A stretch of 64,000 nt of DNA, from IMG/VR virus record IMGVR_UViG_3300031857_013798, positions 222,230-286,229 of that record; one strand, given 5' to 3'. The notes under the pieces are model-generated. The model saw nothing but the letters and a program-made list of their open reading frames with translations, ran no database searches and was not told where the DNA came from. Positions 24,581-35,557 of the stretch are shown here, piece by piece. A program made the translations under genes and the position numbers. Source of the DNA: a virus. Each line of letters begins with the position of its first letter. The first letter of the stretch is position 1.

Positions 24581-26095
24581 ATGACTACCTACAATCGTGT
24601 CGCAGGCAATTTGGTATTCCAATCCGTAGGAAATACCGACACAGTAACTTTTGAAGGCTTGACAGCCAATGCAGCCACGGTTGTGATCAACGGTAACCTT
24701 TCAGTGACTGGCAATGCCGCACTCACAGGTAATATTTCTGGCGATAATATCTTTAACGGAACCACCAGTATTGCTATTCCCACTGCCAGTGGCAATGCAG
24801 TAATTTCAGTAGGTGGTGTGTCCAATGTGGCAGTTTGGTCAACCACTGGTGTGGTTATCACAGGAACAGAATCTGTGACTGGCAATGTCACAGGCGGTAA
24901 CGTATTAACTGCTGGATTGATTTCAGCAACAGGCAATGTCAGTGGTGGAAATATTGTTGCATCAAGCAATATTATTTTAAGTTATACTTCAGGTGCAACT
25001 ACAGACAGAATTCTGCGTTTTTCTGATGCAAATACTGCTATTACCACAGTTGGTGCCAACATTGGAGCAATTGAATGGTTTACATCTGATGCAGCACCAG
25101 GATCTAGAGTTACCGCTGCCATCAGAGCTGTGTACTCCGACTCTCTTGGCAATGCCAATATTTTAATTCAAACAGCCAACACCACAGCAGCCACTCGTAT
25201 TGCTATCATTGGAGCATCTGGCAACGTTGGTATTGCCAACACTGCACCATTGCACACATTTGCAGTTAGTGGCACCATGTACGGATCCAGCACATTGACC
25301 ATAGTTGGCAACATAGATGGCGGCAATCTAAGCACAGCCGGGTTGGTAACAGCCACGGGCAATGTAACTGGTGGTAATGTGGCCACAGCTGGATTGATAA
25401 CAGCTACAGGTAACATCACCGGCGGCAATTTGATCAGTGTTGGTGCAATTGGCGCAGGAGCCGGCGGCATCAGCACAACTGGCAACGTTACAGGTGGTAA
25501 TTTGGTCAGCCAAGGTGTTATCACATCAACTGGTAACATTACCAGCGGCAACGTGTTTATTGGTACCACAGCCAGCTTGACAGCCAATGTCAATGCTGGA
25601 AACGCAGTTATCACATCAAATGTTTCTGGCGCCAACGTCAGTATTGGAACCCTGCTGACTGGTAACGGTATTGGAGTACCAAATTTTGTTGTGCAATCTA
25701 GCGATGCTCCAATTTCTTCAGCTACCCCGGCCAACATTGGAACATTGACATTTACAGCCGCTGCTAACAATCGATATTCTTTTGTGAGTTATGTTACACT
25801 GGTCCCAGACGGATCAATGACCATTTCTCCAAGCGTTAATTTTTCATCAGGCACCTGTAACTTCACTACAGAAACTCAAACCACTGGTACGTCTGCATTT
25901 GCCACAGCTACAAAAACCACAAGTGATGACGTGGCAACCACTTATGCCAGCACCGGCACCGTTGCTAGAACACTGAGAATTTCGGGTACTTTCTTCAACA
26001 CAGTAGATACCGCAGTGACCTTGAGATTGCAAAATTCCACCGGTATAATAACCGCTAAAACAGGTTCTTACCTTACTTTCACCAAAGTTGCCTAA
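24581..26095 (+). CDS. Tail fibre protein with TGN-TGGN repeats
   Basis: 504 residues. Begins with a 40-residue start unit, then alternating SATGNVTGGNLxTAG repeats (about 100-130 and 240-350). A beta domain in the middle (LRFSDANTAITTVGANIGAI and GNVGIANTAPLHTF) is typical of long phage fibres, and a different, repeat-free C-terminal domain (about 365-504) could bind receptor. Ser/Thr/Gly/Asn/Ala dominate with almost no Cys or Trp. AAGGATCT precedes the ATG. Shares its repeats with the 233-, 2782- and 1138-residue proteins downstream. Confidence 0.8.
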   Translation: MTTYNRVAGNLVFQSVGNTDTVTFEGLTANAATVVINGNLSVTGNAALTGNISGDNIFNGTTSIAIPTASGNAVISVGGVSNVAVWSTTGVVITGTESVTGNVTGGNVLTAGLISATGNVSGGNIVASSNIILSYTSGATTDRILRFSDANTAITTVGANIGAIEWFTSDAAPGSRVTAAIRAVYSDSLGNANILIQTANTTAATRIAIIGASGNVGIANTAPLHTFAVSGTMYGSSTLTIVGNIDGGNLSTAGLVTATGNVTGGNVATAGLITATGNITGGNLISVGAIGAGAGGISTTGNVTGGNLVSQGVITSTGNITSGNVFIGTTASLTANVNAGNAVITSNVSGANVSIGTLLTGNGIGVPNFVVQSSDAPISSATPANIGTLTFTAAANNRYSFVSYVTLVPDGSMTISPSVNFSSGTCNFTTETQTTGTSAFATATKTTSDDVATTYASTGTVARTLRISGTFFNTVDTAVTLRLQNSTGIITAKTGSYLTFTKVA

Positions 26096-26115
26096 AACGG
26101 TAAACTGGGTCTTAT

Positions 26116-26123
26116 GGTAAATA
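26116..26123 (+). promoter_or_regulatory. Late promoter (GGTAAATA)
   Basis: Octamer ends 22 bases before the ATG at 26146; AGAGGATC lies between as a possible ribosome site. Confidence 0.55.
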
Positions 26124-26145
26124 CACCAGAGGATCCTGTAAACCT

Positions 26146-26847
26146 ATGGCACAACAAATAATTGACACCGGCGCCGCGGCCAATGATGGCACGGGCGAGC
26201 CGTTGCGTGATGCATTCGATGCTGTAAATGACAATTTTACAGAAATTTATGCCGCAGGTCCTGTTGGCAGCAATGTTGTTATTGCCAACAATGTAATTTC
26301 TGTCAACGGTCTTAATTCCAATTTGGTGCTGGCTGCCAATGGTATTGGAAACATTCAGGCCAATAGTTCCATCATGCCTTCAATTGATGCTGTGTATGAC
26401 ATAGGATCGCCAACCAAACGAATTGACACAGTTTATGCTTCGTATTTTGTGGGCAACGGCAGCCTGCTTACAGGTATTGCTGGTGGATCTGGCAACGGCA
26501 CAGCCATTGCTAACGGCACATCAAATGTAGCTGTTCGCAGTTCAGGTGGTAATGTCACAATTGGCATTGGCGGAACTGGCAATGTGGCTGTGTTTTACAA
26601 CAACGGCCTCACTCTCAGCGGCAACCTACAAGCTGCAAATATTTTCAGCACTGGCTTGGTCAGTGCTTCGGGCAACGTTACTGGCGGCAATATCAATGCC
26701 ACTGGCAATATTTACATTGGTAACACTGTTTTTACTAGAACACTAACTGTGGGCACTAGAACCACTCCGGTATCCGTACCATTGTCCAGTAACAACAGTT
26801 TTAATGTTTTGACTCGCACCGGCAACGTGGTTGTGTATACCACATAA
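26146..26847 (+). CDS. Fibre protein with IDTGAxANDGTG-type N-terminus
   Basis: 233 residues. The start, IIDTGAAANDGTGEPLRDAF followed by DAVNDNFTEIY, is a well-known N-terminal module of phage tail fibres and spikes, thought to attach to the virion. Then YDIGSPTKRIDTVYASYFVG and repeats such as SGNVTGGNINATGNIYIG. It ends in a short beta tail. Could be a fibre base segment that joins the giant fibre encoded 22 bases downstream. Confidence 0.75.
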   Translation: MAQQIIDTGAAANDGTGEPLRDAFDAVNDNFTEIYAAGPVGSNVVIANNVISVNGLNSNLVLAANGIGNIQANSSIMPSIDAVYDIGSPTKRIDTVYASYFVGNGSLLTGIAGGSGNGTAIANGTSNVAVRSSGGNVTIGIGGTGNVAVFYNNGLTLSGNLQAANIFSTGLVSASGNVTGGNINATGNIYIGNTVFTRTLTVGTRTTPVSVPLSSNNSFNVLTRTGNVVVYTT

Positions 26848-26869
26848 ATGATAAAATTGGATTAAGATA

Positions 26870-29800
26870 ATGGCAAACAAGATTCCGTTAGTAGTAAACA
26901 CAGGTAGCGCACAGATTCAAGAGCTGGCCAGTGGCGATAATTTGCTGTTGACCAACAATGATATTTTGGGTGTAGGCAGTATCACTGCTGCCAATAACAT
27001 TGTTGCTAGTGGCAATGTTTACGGTACGTATTTTATTGGTAACGGTTCACAGTTAACTGGGCTTGCCACCGGCAATTCAACTGCTATTGAAAGTGGAACA
27101 TCTAACGTTGCTGTTGTAAGTTCAGGCGGCAATGTCACTGTTGGTATTGCTGGCACCGGTAATGTGGTTGTGGTTGGAACCAACACAGTCACAGTCAAAG
27201 CCAATATTCTTCCTGCTGCCAATCTAACCTACAGCCTTGGCAGCCCAACAGCACAGTTCAACGATCTTTATCTTTCCAACAGCACTATTTTCCTAGGCAA
27301 TGCCACAATCAGTGCCAACTCAACTGCTGTTATAATGACCAACGAAAGTGGTCAACAAACTGTAATCAGCGGTGGCGGTACGCTCACAAGTTATGGCAAT
27401 GCCAATGTGGCATCTTATCTTGCCAGTGGCGCAGACACTAGCAACATTATCACTACTGGCAATGTTCAGGGCACTTATGTTTTAGGTAATGGTTCACAAC
27501 TGACTGGCTTGCCTGCAACATACGGCAATGCCAATGTTGTGGCTAATTTGGCTGCACTAGGCACCAACCCAATATCAACTACTGGTAACATCACTGCTGG
27601 ATATGTGTTTGGTAATGGTAGCCAACTGACTGGCTTGCCTGCAACATACGGCAATTCAAACGTTGCTGCATACCTGCCAACCTACACTGGTAACCTAGGT
27701 GGCGGCAACGTTGGAGTGAGTGGAGCAGTAACTGCTGCCACAGTTAGTACTTCAGGCAACATCACCGGCAGTTATATATTAGGTAATGGTAGTCAACTGA
27801 CTGGCTTGCCAGCAACATATTCAAACGCTAATGTTCAGGCATATTTGCCAACCTACTCGGGCAACATTGGCGCACTACTTGCCAACGGCAACATACAAGT
27901 TGTCAACGGTATTTTCATTGGTAACGGTGCTGGACTTACTGGCGTTACTGCCAGCTCAAATGTTGGATCAGCAAGCAAACTTTCAAACGGCACAACAGAA
28001 TTTAATATTCCTGTGGCCAACGGCAACGTGGTTGGTAACATTGGTGGCGTGACCAACGTTTATACTTTTGCCTCAACAGGAATGAGTGTTGCTGGTAACG
28101 TAACAGCAAACTACTTTATTGGTAATGGTAGTCAACTGACCGGTTTACCTGCCAGCTATGCAGATTCAAATGTTACAACATTATTGGCCGCGTTAGGGTC
28201 AAATGTTATTAGCGGAACAGGCAACATAACAACCACTGCCAACATCAGTGGCGGCAATGTTGCCGGTACATTGAGCACAGCCGCACAACCTAATATCACA
28301 AGTGTTGGTACACTCGGATCATTGAGTGTAACTGCCAATATTGATGGTGGCAACTTACGCACTGTTGGACTGATATCAGCAACTGGCAATGTGTCAGGTG
28401 GTAATTTAAATGCCACAGGATTGAGCTTGAGTGGTAACGTTGTTAGTGCGTTAGTTTCAGCAGCCAATATTACAACTACTGCTAACATTTCAGGCAACTA
28501 CATTTTAGGTAATGGCTCACAACTCACAGGGGTCAATTCCGTAACTGTTGATGTAACAGACACAAACGGCCTAACAACCATTTACTACCCTACGTTTGTA
28601 GAGAATCGCACCACAGCTCAGATAGCACGGGCGGATGTGGATCTCACCTACCGGACTGATGATAACCTATTGACCGTGGGCAATGTTTCAGTCACTGGCA
28701 ACATAGATGGCGGTAATCTACGCACAGCAGGGCAGGTTACAGCTACTGGTAACGTCACTGGTGGTAACTTGAATGCCACAGGCTTGAGCCTAAGTGGCAA
28801 CGTTGTCAGTGCATTAGTGTCTGCGGCAAATATAACAACCACAGCCAACATCAGTGGCGGATACATTTTAGGTAATGGCAGTGCGTTGACTGGCTTGCCA
28901 GCAGGATATGCCAACTCAGATGTTTCAACATACTTGGCCAGTGGTACTGAAACTGCTAATATTATCACAACTGCCAATGTCAGTGGCGGAAATTTAGTTT
29001 CAACTGGTTTGGTCAGCGTTGCTGGCAACGTTATTGCTAACAACATTAATACAACTCAAAGCGTAACTGGCACAGTAATCAGTGCTTCGGGCAACATCAC
29101 AGGTGGGAATGTAAACACAGGCGGCCAAGTGGTTGCTACTGCTAATGTGTCAGGTGGCAATTTAACCACAGCAGGACAAGTAAGCGCAACAGGCAATATT
29201 ACTTCAGCAGCCAATGTGTCAGGTGGAAACTTGACCACAGGTGGTCTGATTAGTGCAACTGGTAACATCACCGGTGGTAATATCTTAGGTGGTGCTAATG
29301 TTAATGCAACCACTCACACAGGTACTACAGTATCAGTAACTGCCAACGTAACTGGTGGAAACTTGACCACAGCAGGATTGATCACTGCTACAGGCAACAT
29401 TGACGGCGCAAACATACGCACTCAAGGTACAGTAAGTGCCGCAGGTAATATTATCACTACAGGTTACTTTGTGGGTAACTTTGCCGGCAACATTACTGGT
29501 AACTTAACTGTTCCTGGTTCAAACACACAAGTGCTTTACAACGCCAATGGCAATGCTGGCGCAGTAGCAGGATTTACATATAACACAGACTCCAACACAA
29601 TGACTGTGTTGGGAGTTGTATCTGCACAAGGAAATGTGATAGCTGGCAACGTGACCACAGTTGGTCAAGTCAGTGCCACAGGCAACGTGACTGGCAATTA
29701 CTTTGTTGGTAATGGTGCATTGTTGACAGGCGTTGCAACAGGTACACCCACACAAATTGTCAGCGGAACATCAAATGTTTCTATTGTAAGCTCAGGTGGC

Positions 29801-32800
29801 AACGTAGCAGTTGGGGTTGGCGGAACTGCCAATGTGGCGGTATATGCTGCAACTGGCGAATATGTTACTGGCTTGATCAGTGCTACAGGCAATGTGTCAG
29901 GTGGTAATTTGACCACAGCAGGACAAGTTGTTGCTACAGCCAACGTGTCAGGTGGTAATTTGACCACAGCTGGCGAAGTAAGTGCTACAGGCAATGTAAC
30001 TGGTGGCAACATCATGGGTGGCGCTAACGTTAACGCCACAACTCACACAGGTACCACAGTCAGTGTAACTGCCAACGTGTCAGGTGGCAATCTAACTACA
30101 GCAGGTCAAATAAGTGCTACTGGTAACATTACTGGTGGTAACTTGAATATTGCTGGCAATATTGTAGACACTGGTGCTTTAACAATTATTACAGGTAGCA
30201 ACGGCAACATTGCGTTGGCACCAAATGGTACAGGTATAGTCACAGCGTCTGGCGCATTTAGTGCTGTTGGCAACATCACTGGTGGTAATATTTTAGGTGG
30301 TGCTAATGTCAACGCAACTACCCACACAGGTACTACAGTATCAGTAACTGCCAACGTGACTGGTGGCAATCTAACCACAGCAGGACAAGTAAGTGCTACT
30401 GGCAACATCACTGGTGGCAATATCTTAGGTGGTGCTAACGTTAATGCAACCACTCACACAGGTACTACAGTCTCGGTAACTGGCAACATCACTGGTGGCA
30501 ATATCTTAGGTGGCGCCAATGTCAACGCAACCACTCACACAGGTACCACAGTATCAGTAACTGCCAACGTAACTGGTGGTAATTTGGTAACAGCTGGTAC
30601 GGCCAACGTAGCAAGCATAGTCACAAGCGGCACTGCAATTGTAACTGGTAACGTAACTGGTGGCAATTTGTTGACTGCTGGCGTAGTTTCTGCAACTGGT
30701 AACGTCACAGGTGGCAACATTGTTACCACAGGCGCTGGCGGCAACATTACTGGTGCCAACGTTATCACAGCAACAACATTGAGTGCAACTGGTGTTGTTG
30801 TTGCAACAGGCAATGTCAGCGGTGGCAATTTGACCACAGTTGGCAATGTCAGCGCATCAGGTAACGTAGCTGGTAATTACATTTTGGGTAACGGTGCATT
30901 GCTGTCAGGCATTGCAGCCGGTACTCCTACAAAGATTGCTAACGGTACTACAGAAGCCAATATTGGTGTCACTGGTGGTAACGCCAACATTTCTGTTGGT
31001 GGTATTGCCAATGTGGCAGTGTTTGCCAATACTGGTGCGTTTGTAACTGGACTGATCAGTGCTACTGGTAATGTAACCGGTGGCAATTTGGTAACTATTG
31101 GAACTGGTAACATAGCTGCATTGGTAGTTTCTACTACAGCCAATATTACAGGTAACGTAACTGGTGGTAATTTATTAACTGCTGGATTGATTTCTGCAAC
31201 TGGCAACATCACTGGCGGCAATTTGAATGCTACCGGCTTGAGTCTAAGTGGCAATGTTGTAAGTGCATTGACCAGCGCGGCAAATATCACAACCACTGCC
31301 AACATCAGCGGTGGATACGTGTTAGGCAATGGTGCTCTGTTAACTGGCGTTGTGGCCACCAGCATTGGTACACTGCCAAGTGTGAGTGTAACTGGCAATA
31401 CTGTAACTGGCAACTTGAATGCATTGGAACAAGTTAGTGCCGTGGGCAACATCACCGGTGGCAACATTTTGTTTGGCACATTCAAATTACTTGGTAATGG
31501 TGATGCACAAGTTGGTAATTTAACAGTTACTAATGGCCCAGGTACTGGCAACATTGTTGCTGGTAGCATCATAAGTGCCACAGGTAATATATTAAGCGGT
31601 AGTAATATCATTGCAACTGCCAATGTCACTGGCGGCAATATTACCACTGCTGGATTGATTTCTGCAACTGGCAACATCACCGGCGGTAACATATTGGGCG
31701 GCGGAGTTGGTACTCAAATCAGCACAGGCGGCAATGTTAATGGCGCGGCGTTCAATGGTAATGTATATTTTGGCACTGGTATAGTAACAGGCACTGGTAA
31801 CATCACCGGCGGCAATATTGCAGTTTCGGGTGTGTTGTTGTCTACTAATACAGTTTCAGCAACTGGTAATATCACTGGCGGCAATATTGGAACAGCTGGA
31901 AATATCACTAGCACAAACACTGTTATTGCTGAAAATATCATAGTTGGACCAGGCATCACCGGTGGTAACATCAGTGCACTGGCCAATATCACAGGTGGCA
32001 ATTTGCTCACAGGTGGTATAGTAACTGCTACAGGCAATGTAACTGGTGGCAATTTGGTCACAGGTGGATTGATCAGTGCCGCAGCCAACGTCATTGGCGG
32101 TAATTTAATCACAGTTGGAACAGTCAACGGCGCCACACTTAACATCACTGGTAATGCAGTTGTGGGTGGTGACTTGACTGTTGATGGCAATGTTATCTAC
32201 ATTAACATCACAGACTTAAATGTTCAAGATCCAATTATTGGATTAGGCCGTGGTGCCAACAACACACCTCTTACAGTCAACGATAACAAAGATCGTGGCG
32301 AACAAATGTGGTATTATACCACTGCTGAGAATTCAGCGTTTATTGGTTATCAAAACTCCACAGGCAATTTGATTGCAGCCAGCAACGTAAGCATTGCTAA
32401 CGAAATTGTCACAGTCAACAGCTACGGTACATTTGTGGTTGGTGCATTGGCAGCAGCATCTGTAACTTCTACTGCTACCATAGCAGCCGGCAACGTGACC
32501 ACAGCAGGATTGATCAGTGCCGCAGGCAATGTCACAGGTGGTAATGTTAGAACTGTTGGACAAGTTAGTGCCACAGGCAACATCACTGGTGGCAATGTTG
32601 GTACTGGTATCTTAACAGCAACCACAGTTAGCGCAACAGCCAATATCACTGGTGGTAATATTCTTACTGGCGGAGCAATTAGTGCAACTGGTTTGATTGT
32701 AGCAACTGGCAATATCACCGGCGGAAATATTGACACCACAGGAACAATCAGTGCATCTGGACTGAATGTAACTGCTAACACAGCCACTGGAAATTTAACC

Positions 32801-35218
32801 ACAGCGGGCATAGTAAGTGCAACTGGCAACATCACTGGTGGCAACATCACTGGTGGTATTTTGTCAGCCACAGGCAACGTAGTTGGTGGAAATGTATCAA
32901 CTGCAGGTTTGATCCTGGCAACTGGCAACATCACAGGCGGTAATTTGAATGCCGCAGGATTGAGTTTGAGTGGTAATGTTCAGAGTGCATTGAACTCTAC
33001 TTCTAACGTCACAACCACAGGCAACATCAGTGCCGGCTACTATGCTGGTAATGGTAGTTTGTTAACTGGCGTGGTTGCCACTGCAATTGGTACTTTACCT
33101 AGCTTGAGTGTAACTGGTAACGTTGATAGTGGAAATCTACGCACAGCAGGGTTAGTTTCAGCCACAGGCAACATTGACGGTGGCAACTTGCTGACAGGTG
33201 GCACAATCACAGCCACAGGCAACATTTTTGGTGGTAATCTGCAAGGTGCATTGATTTCTGCCACAACAGCAATATCAGCTACTGGCAACGTGATTGGTGG
33301 CAACATTGTCACAGGTGGATTGATCACAGCCACAGGCAACATTGTTTCTACTGCCAACGTTGCAGGTGGTAATGTGGTTGCTACCACTTTGGTACAAGGT
33401 GCTGGACTTAGTGCTACAGGCAACATTGATGGCGGCAACTTAACAGTTAGCGGTGGAGTAACAGCCACAGCCAATGTGTCAGGTGGCAATTTGGTCACTG
33501 GTGGTTTGGCTGCAATCACTGGCAACGTAACTGGTGGCAATTTACGCACAGTTGGTTTGGTAACAGCAACTGGTAATGTCACTGGCGGCAATATCACAAC
33601 AGCTGGTGAAGTAAGTGCAACAGGTAATGTAACTGGTGGCAATGTCAACGGCAGTATTGTTAGTGCAACAACCAATGTCACAGCAGGCGGCACAGTAAGT
33701 GCGCAAGGTAATGTAACTGGCGGTAATATTGTTACTGGTGGATTGATCACTGCTACTGGTACTATCACTTCTGCTGCTAACGTAGCAGGTGGAAACTTAA
33801 CAACTGGTGGTGCTGTTAGCGCAGCTGGTAATATCACAGCCGCAGCCAACATTGCTGGTGGCAATATTTCAACTGCTGGGTTGATTGTAGCAACAGGTAA
33901 CATCACAGCTATAGCTAACATTGCTGGCGGCAATATTTCAACAGGCAATGCAATTGCAGGTGGCAGCATATTATCAAGTACCACTCTCAGTGCAGTGGGC
34001 AATGTGATTGGTGGCAATATCAATACTGGCGGACAAGTTAGTGCTACTGGTGCCATTACAGGCGCAAATATTTCTGGTACAAATTATACAGGTACCACAC
34101 TCAGTGTTACAGGCAATATTGACGGCGGCAACATCAGAACAGTTGGTCAACTTTCAGCAACAGGTAACATCACTGGTGCAAATGTCATAGCAACCACATT
34201 TATTGGTAACTTGCAAGGTAATATCTCCCTAGCAGGCAGTAATACTCAAGTGTTGTTTAATGACGGCGGCATTGTTGGTGGTACTGCTGGCATGGTGTTT
34301 GACAAAACTACCAATGCACTCAGCATCACTGGCACATTTGCCACAAACGGTGTGGCAGCAGACATCAACGTTGGCGGCAGAATTTCAGTAGCTGGTAACA
34401 TTTTGACTGGTACTGGCAACATCAGTGGCGGCAACGTTTTGAGTGGTGCTCAAATTAGCGGTATTGGTAACGTCACAGGCGGTAACATTGTCACAGGTGG
34501 ATTGATAACTGCAACAGGTACAATCACTTCTGCTGCCAACGTTGTGGGCGGAAACATCACCACAGGTGGTCAAGTAAGTGCAACAGGTAACATCACTGGC
34601 GGTAACATTATTACCGCAGGCGCAAGTGGTAACATCACTGGTGCCAATGTAATCTCGGCTACCACATTGAGTGCAACTGCCAACGTAAATGGCGGCAATG
34701 TTATCAGTGTAGCATTGGTACAAGGTGCAACGGTCAGCGCAACTGGTAACGTGATTGGTGGCAATGTAACCACAGCAGGTTTAGTGTCAGCAACTGGCAA
34801 TCTTGCTACTGGTGCCAACGTAGTAGCATCTGGATATGCTACCGTAACTGGCAATATCACAGGCGGCAATATTATCACTGCAGGAACAGCCACAGTAACT
34901 GGTAACATAACCAGTGGAAACATAGCAGCTACAAATCACACAGGAACCACAGTCAGTATCACTGGCAACGTGATTGGTGGCAACTTGACCACAGGTGGAT
35001 TAATAACTGCAACAGGCAATATAACTGGTGGCAATGTCAACGCCACAGGATTGAGCTTGAGTGGCAACGTGGTTTCTGCAATCACAATGACTGCAAATAT
35101 CACCACTACAGGCAATATTTCAGGTGGAAATATCTCAGCTACAGGTAACATAAATATTGCTGGACAGTTGGCGGCAACCATAGCAGACGCAACAGCATTG
35201 GCAATAGCATTAGGATAA
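26870..35218 (+). CDS. Giant repetitive tail fibre protein (2782 aa)
   Basis: 2782 residues, the largest gene in the window. After an N-terminal module shared with the 88-residue protein at 21608 it consists mostly of repeats of the TGN-TGGN type, plus cassettes with YILGNGSQLTGLPATY. Inserts break the pattern, for example NITDLNVQDPIIGLGRGANN near 1780 and two TQVLYNANGN/TQVLFNDGG blocks, motifs seen in S74-type fibre proteins. The composition (Gly, Asn, Thr, Ala, Val, Ser; almost no Cys or Trp) suggests a very long trimeric beta-structured fibre. I see no autoproteolytic chaperone at its end, so folding help may come from neighbours. Confidence 0.85.
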   Translation: MANKIPLVVNTGSAQIQELASGDNLLLTNNDILGVGSITAANNIVASGNVYGTYFIGNGSQLTGLATGNSTAIESGTSNVAVVSSGGNVTVGIAGTGNVVVVGTNTVTVKANILPAANLTYSLGSPTAQFNDLYLSNSTIFLGNATISANSTAVIMTNESGQQTVISGGGTLTSYGNANVASYLASGADTSNIITTGNVQGTYVLGNGSQLTGLPATYGNANVVANLAALGTNPISTTGNITAGYVFGNGSQLTGLPATYGNSNVAAYLPTYTGNLGGGNVGVSGAVTAATVSTSGNITGSYILGNGSQLTGLPATYSNANVQAYLPTYSGNIGALLANGNIQVVNGIFIGNGAGLTGVTASSNVGSASKLSNGTTEFNIPVANGNVVGNIGGVTNVYTFASTGMSVAGNVTANYFIGNGSQLTGLPASYADSNVTTLLAALGSNVISGTGNITTTANISGGNVAGTLSTAAQPNITSVGTLGSLSVTANIDGGNLRTVGLISATGNVSGGNLNATGLSLSGNVVSALVSAANITTTANISGNYILGNGSQLTGVNSVTVDVTDTNGLTTIYYPTFVENRTTAQIARADVDLTYRTDDNLLTVGNVSVTGNIDGGNLRTAGQVTATGNVTGGNLNATGLSLSGNVVSALVSAANITTTANISGGYILGNGSALTGLPAGYANSDVSTYLASGTETANIITTANVSGGNLVSTGLVSVAGNVIANNINTTQSVTGTVISASGNITGGNVNTGGQVVATANVSGGNLTTAGQVSATGNITSAANVSGGNLTTGGLISATGNITGGNILGGANVNATTHTGTTVSVTANVTGGNLTTAGLITATGNIDGANIRTQGTVSAAGNIITTGYFVGNFAGNITGNLTVPGSNTQVLYNANGNAGAVAGFTYNTDSNTMTVLGVVSAQGNVIAGNVTTVGQVSATGNVTGNYFVGNGALLTGVATGTPTQIVSGTSNVSIVSSGGNVAVGVGGTANVAVYAATGEYVTGLISATGNVSGGNLTTAGQVVATANVSGGNLTTAGEVSATGNVTGGNIMGGANVNATTHTGTTVSVTANVSGGNLTTAGQISATGNITGGNLNIAGNIVDTGALTIITGSNGNIALAPNGTGIVTASGAFSAVGNITGGNILGGANVNATTHTGTTVSVTANVTGGNLTTAGQVSATGNITGGNILGGANVNATTHTGTTVSVTGNITGGNILGGANVNATTHTGTTVSVTANVTGGNLVTAGTANVASIVTSGTAIVTGNVTGGNLLTAGVVSATGNVTGGNIVTTGAGGNITGANVITATTLSATGVVVATGNVSGGNLTTVGNVSASGNVAGNYILGNGALLSGIAAGTPTKIANGTTEANIGVTGGNANISVGGIANVAVFANTGAFVTGLISATGNVTGGNLVTIGTGNIAALVVSTTANITGNVTGGNLLTAGLISATGNITGGNLNATGLSLSGNVVSALTSAANITTTANISGGYVLGNGALLTGVVATSIGTLPSVSVTGNTVTGNLNALEQVSAVGNITGGNILFGTFKLLGNGDAQVGNLTVTNGPGTGNIVAGSIISATGNILSGSNIIATANVTGGNITTAGLISATGNITGGNILGGGVGTQISTGGNVNGAAFNGNVYFGTGIVTGTGNITGGNIAVSGVLLSTNTVSATGNITGGNIGTAGNITSTNTVIAENIIVGPGITGGNISALANITGGNLLTGGIVTATGNVTGGNLVTGGLISAAANVIGGNLITVGTVNGATLNITGNAVVGGDLTVDGNVIYINITDLNVQDPIIGLGRGANNTPLTVNDNKDRGEQMWYYTTAENSAFIGYQNSTGNLIAASNVSIANEIVTVNSYGTFVVGALAAASVTSTATIAAGNVTTAGLISAAGNVTGGNVRTVGQVSATGNITGGNVGTGILTATTVSATANITGGNILTGGAISATGLIVATGNITGGNIDTTGTISASGLNVTANTATGNLTTAGIVSATGNITGGNITGGILSATGNVVGGNVSTAGLILATGNITGGNLNAAGLSLSGNVQSALNSTSNVTTTGNISAGYYAGNGSLLTGVVATAIGTLPSLSVTGNVDSGNLRTAGLVSATGNIDGGNLLTGGTITATGNIFGGNLQGALISATTAISATGNVIGGNIVTGGLITATGNIVSTANVAGGNVVATTLVQGAGLSATGNIDGGNLTVSGGVTATANVSGGNLVTGGLAAITGNVTGGNLRTVGLVTATGNVTGGNITTAGEVSATGNVTGGNVNGSIVSATTNVTAGGTVSAQGNVTGGNIVTGGLITATGTITSAANVAGGNLTTGGAVSAAGNITAAANIAGGNISTAGLIVATGNITAIANIAGGNISTGNAIAGGSILSSTTLSAVGNVIGGNINTGGQVSATGAITGANISGTNYTGTTLSVTGNIDGGNIRTVGQLSATGNITGANVIATTFIGNLQGNISLAGSNTQVLFNDGGIVGGTAGMVFDKTTNALSITGTFATNGVAADINVGGRISVAGNILTGTGNISGGNVLSGAQISGIGNVTGGNIVTGGLITATGTITSAANVVGGNITTGGQVSATGNITGGNIITAGASGNITGANVISATTLSATANVNGGNVISVALVQGATVSATGNVIGGNVTTAGLVSATGNLATGANVVASGYATVTGNITGGNIITAGTATVTGNITSGNIAATNHTGTTVSITGNVIGGNLTTGGLITATGNITGGNVNATGLSLSGNVVSAITMTANITTTGNISGGNISATGNINIAGQLAATIADATALAIALG
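30281..30560 (+). repeat. Near-identical tandem cassette within the giant fibre gene
   Basis: Three copies of a cassette encoding GGNILGGANVNATTHTGTT begin near 30288, 30421 and 30500; further copies lie near 29282 and 30010. They differ at few bases, so they look recently duplicated. Confidence 0.8.
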
Positions 35219-35221
35219 AAA

Positions 35222-35557
35222 ATGGCAAACACTTTTACACGAAAACTCAGCAGACTTGTTGGAACCACAGCTACCTCAGTTGGTGCGTACACAGTTGCGG
35301 CAAATACAACCGCAGTTGTGGTTGGACTTTCTTTGACCAATGTCACATCAAGTGCAATTGCAGCCAACGTGATTATTTTAGATAACGCAGCGCAAACCAC
35401 TCGATTGGCAGTAAATGCACCTATTTCAGCAGGGTCAAGTTTGGTTGTAGGAGGCGGCGATCAAAAGATTGTGTTGGTCACAGGAGATCAATTGCAAGTT
35501 CAAAGTAGCGCAGCTACCAGTATTGATGCAGTAATGAGCATAATGGAAATCACATAA
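35222..35557 (+). CDS. Small beta-rich virion protein in fibre operon
   Basis: 111 residues: TFTRKLSRLVGTTATSVGAY, then alternating strands with VVVGLSLTNVTSS and GDQLQVQSSAATSID. This pattern resembles small jelly-roll or fibre-tip/attachment proteins found next to fibre genes. It begins 4 bases after the giant fibre stop and overlaps the next fibre start by one base (TAATG), so the stoichiometry may be coupled. No specific function can be assigned. Confidence 0.65.
   Translation: MANTFTRKLSRLVGTTATSVGAYTVAANTTAVVVGLSLTNVTSSAIAANVIILDNAAQTTRLAVNAPISAGSSLVVGGGDQKIVLVTGDQLQVQSSAATSIDAVMSIMEIT

Noticed and set aside
26848-26865. Small ORF starting at the ATG after the 233-residue fibre gene
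   Set aside because: It ends after five codons.
33040-34056. Long minus-strand open frames opposite the fibre repeats (also 30877-31692, 25168-25770 and others)
   Set aside because: They mirror the repetitive, Thr/Gly/Asn-coding plus strand, give Pro/Leu/Val-only proteins, lack ribosome sites and fall inside a clear gene.
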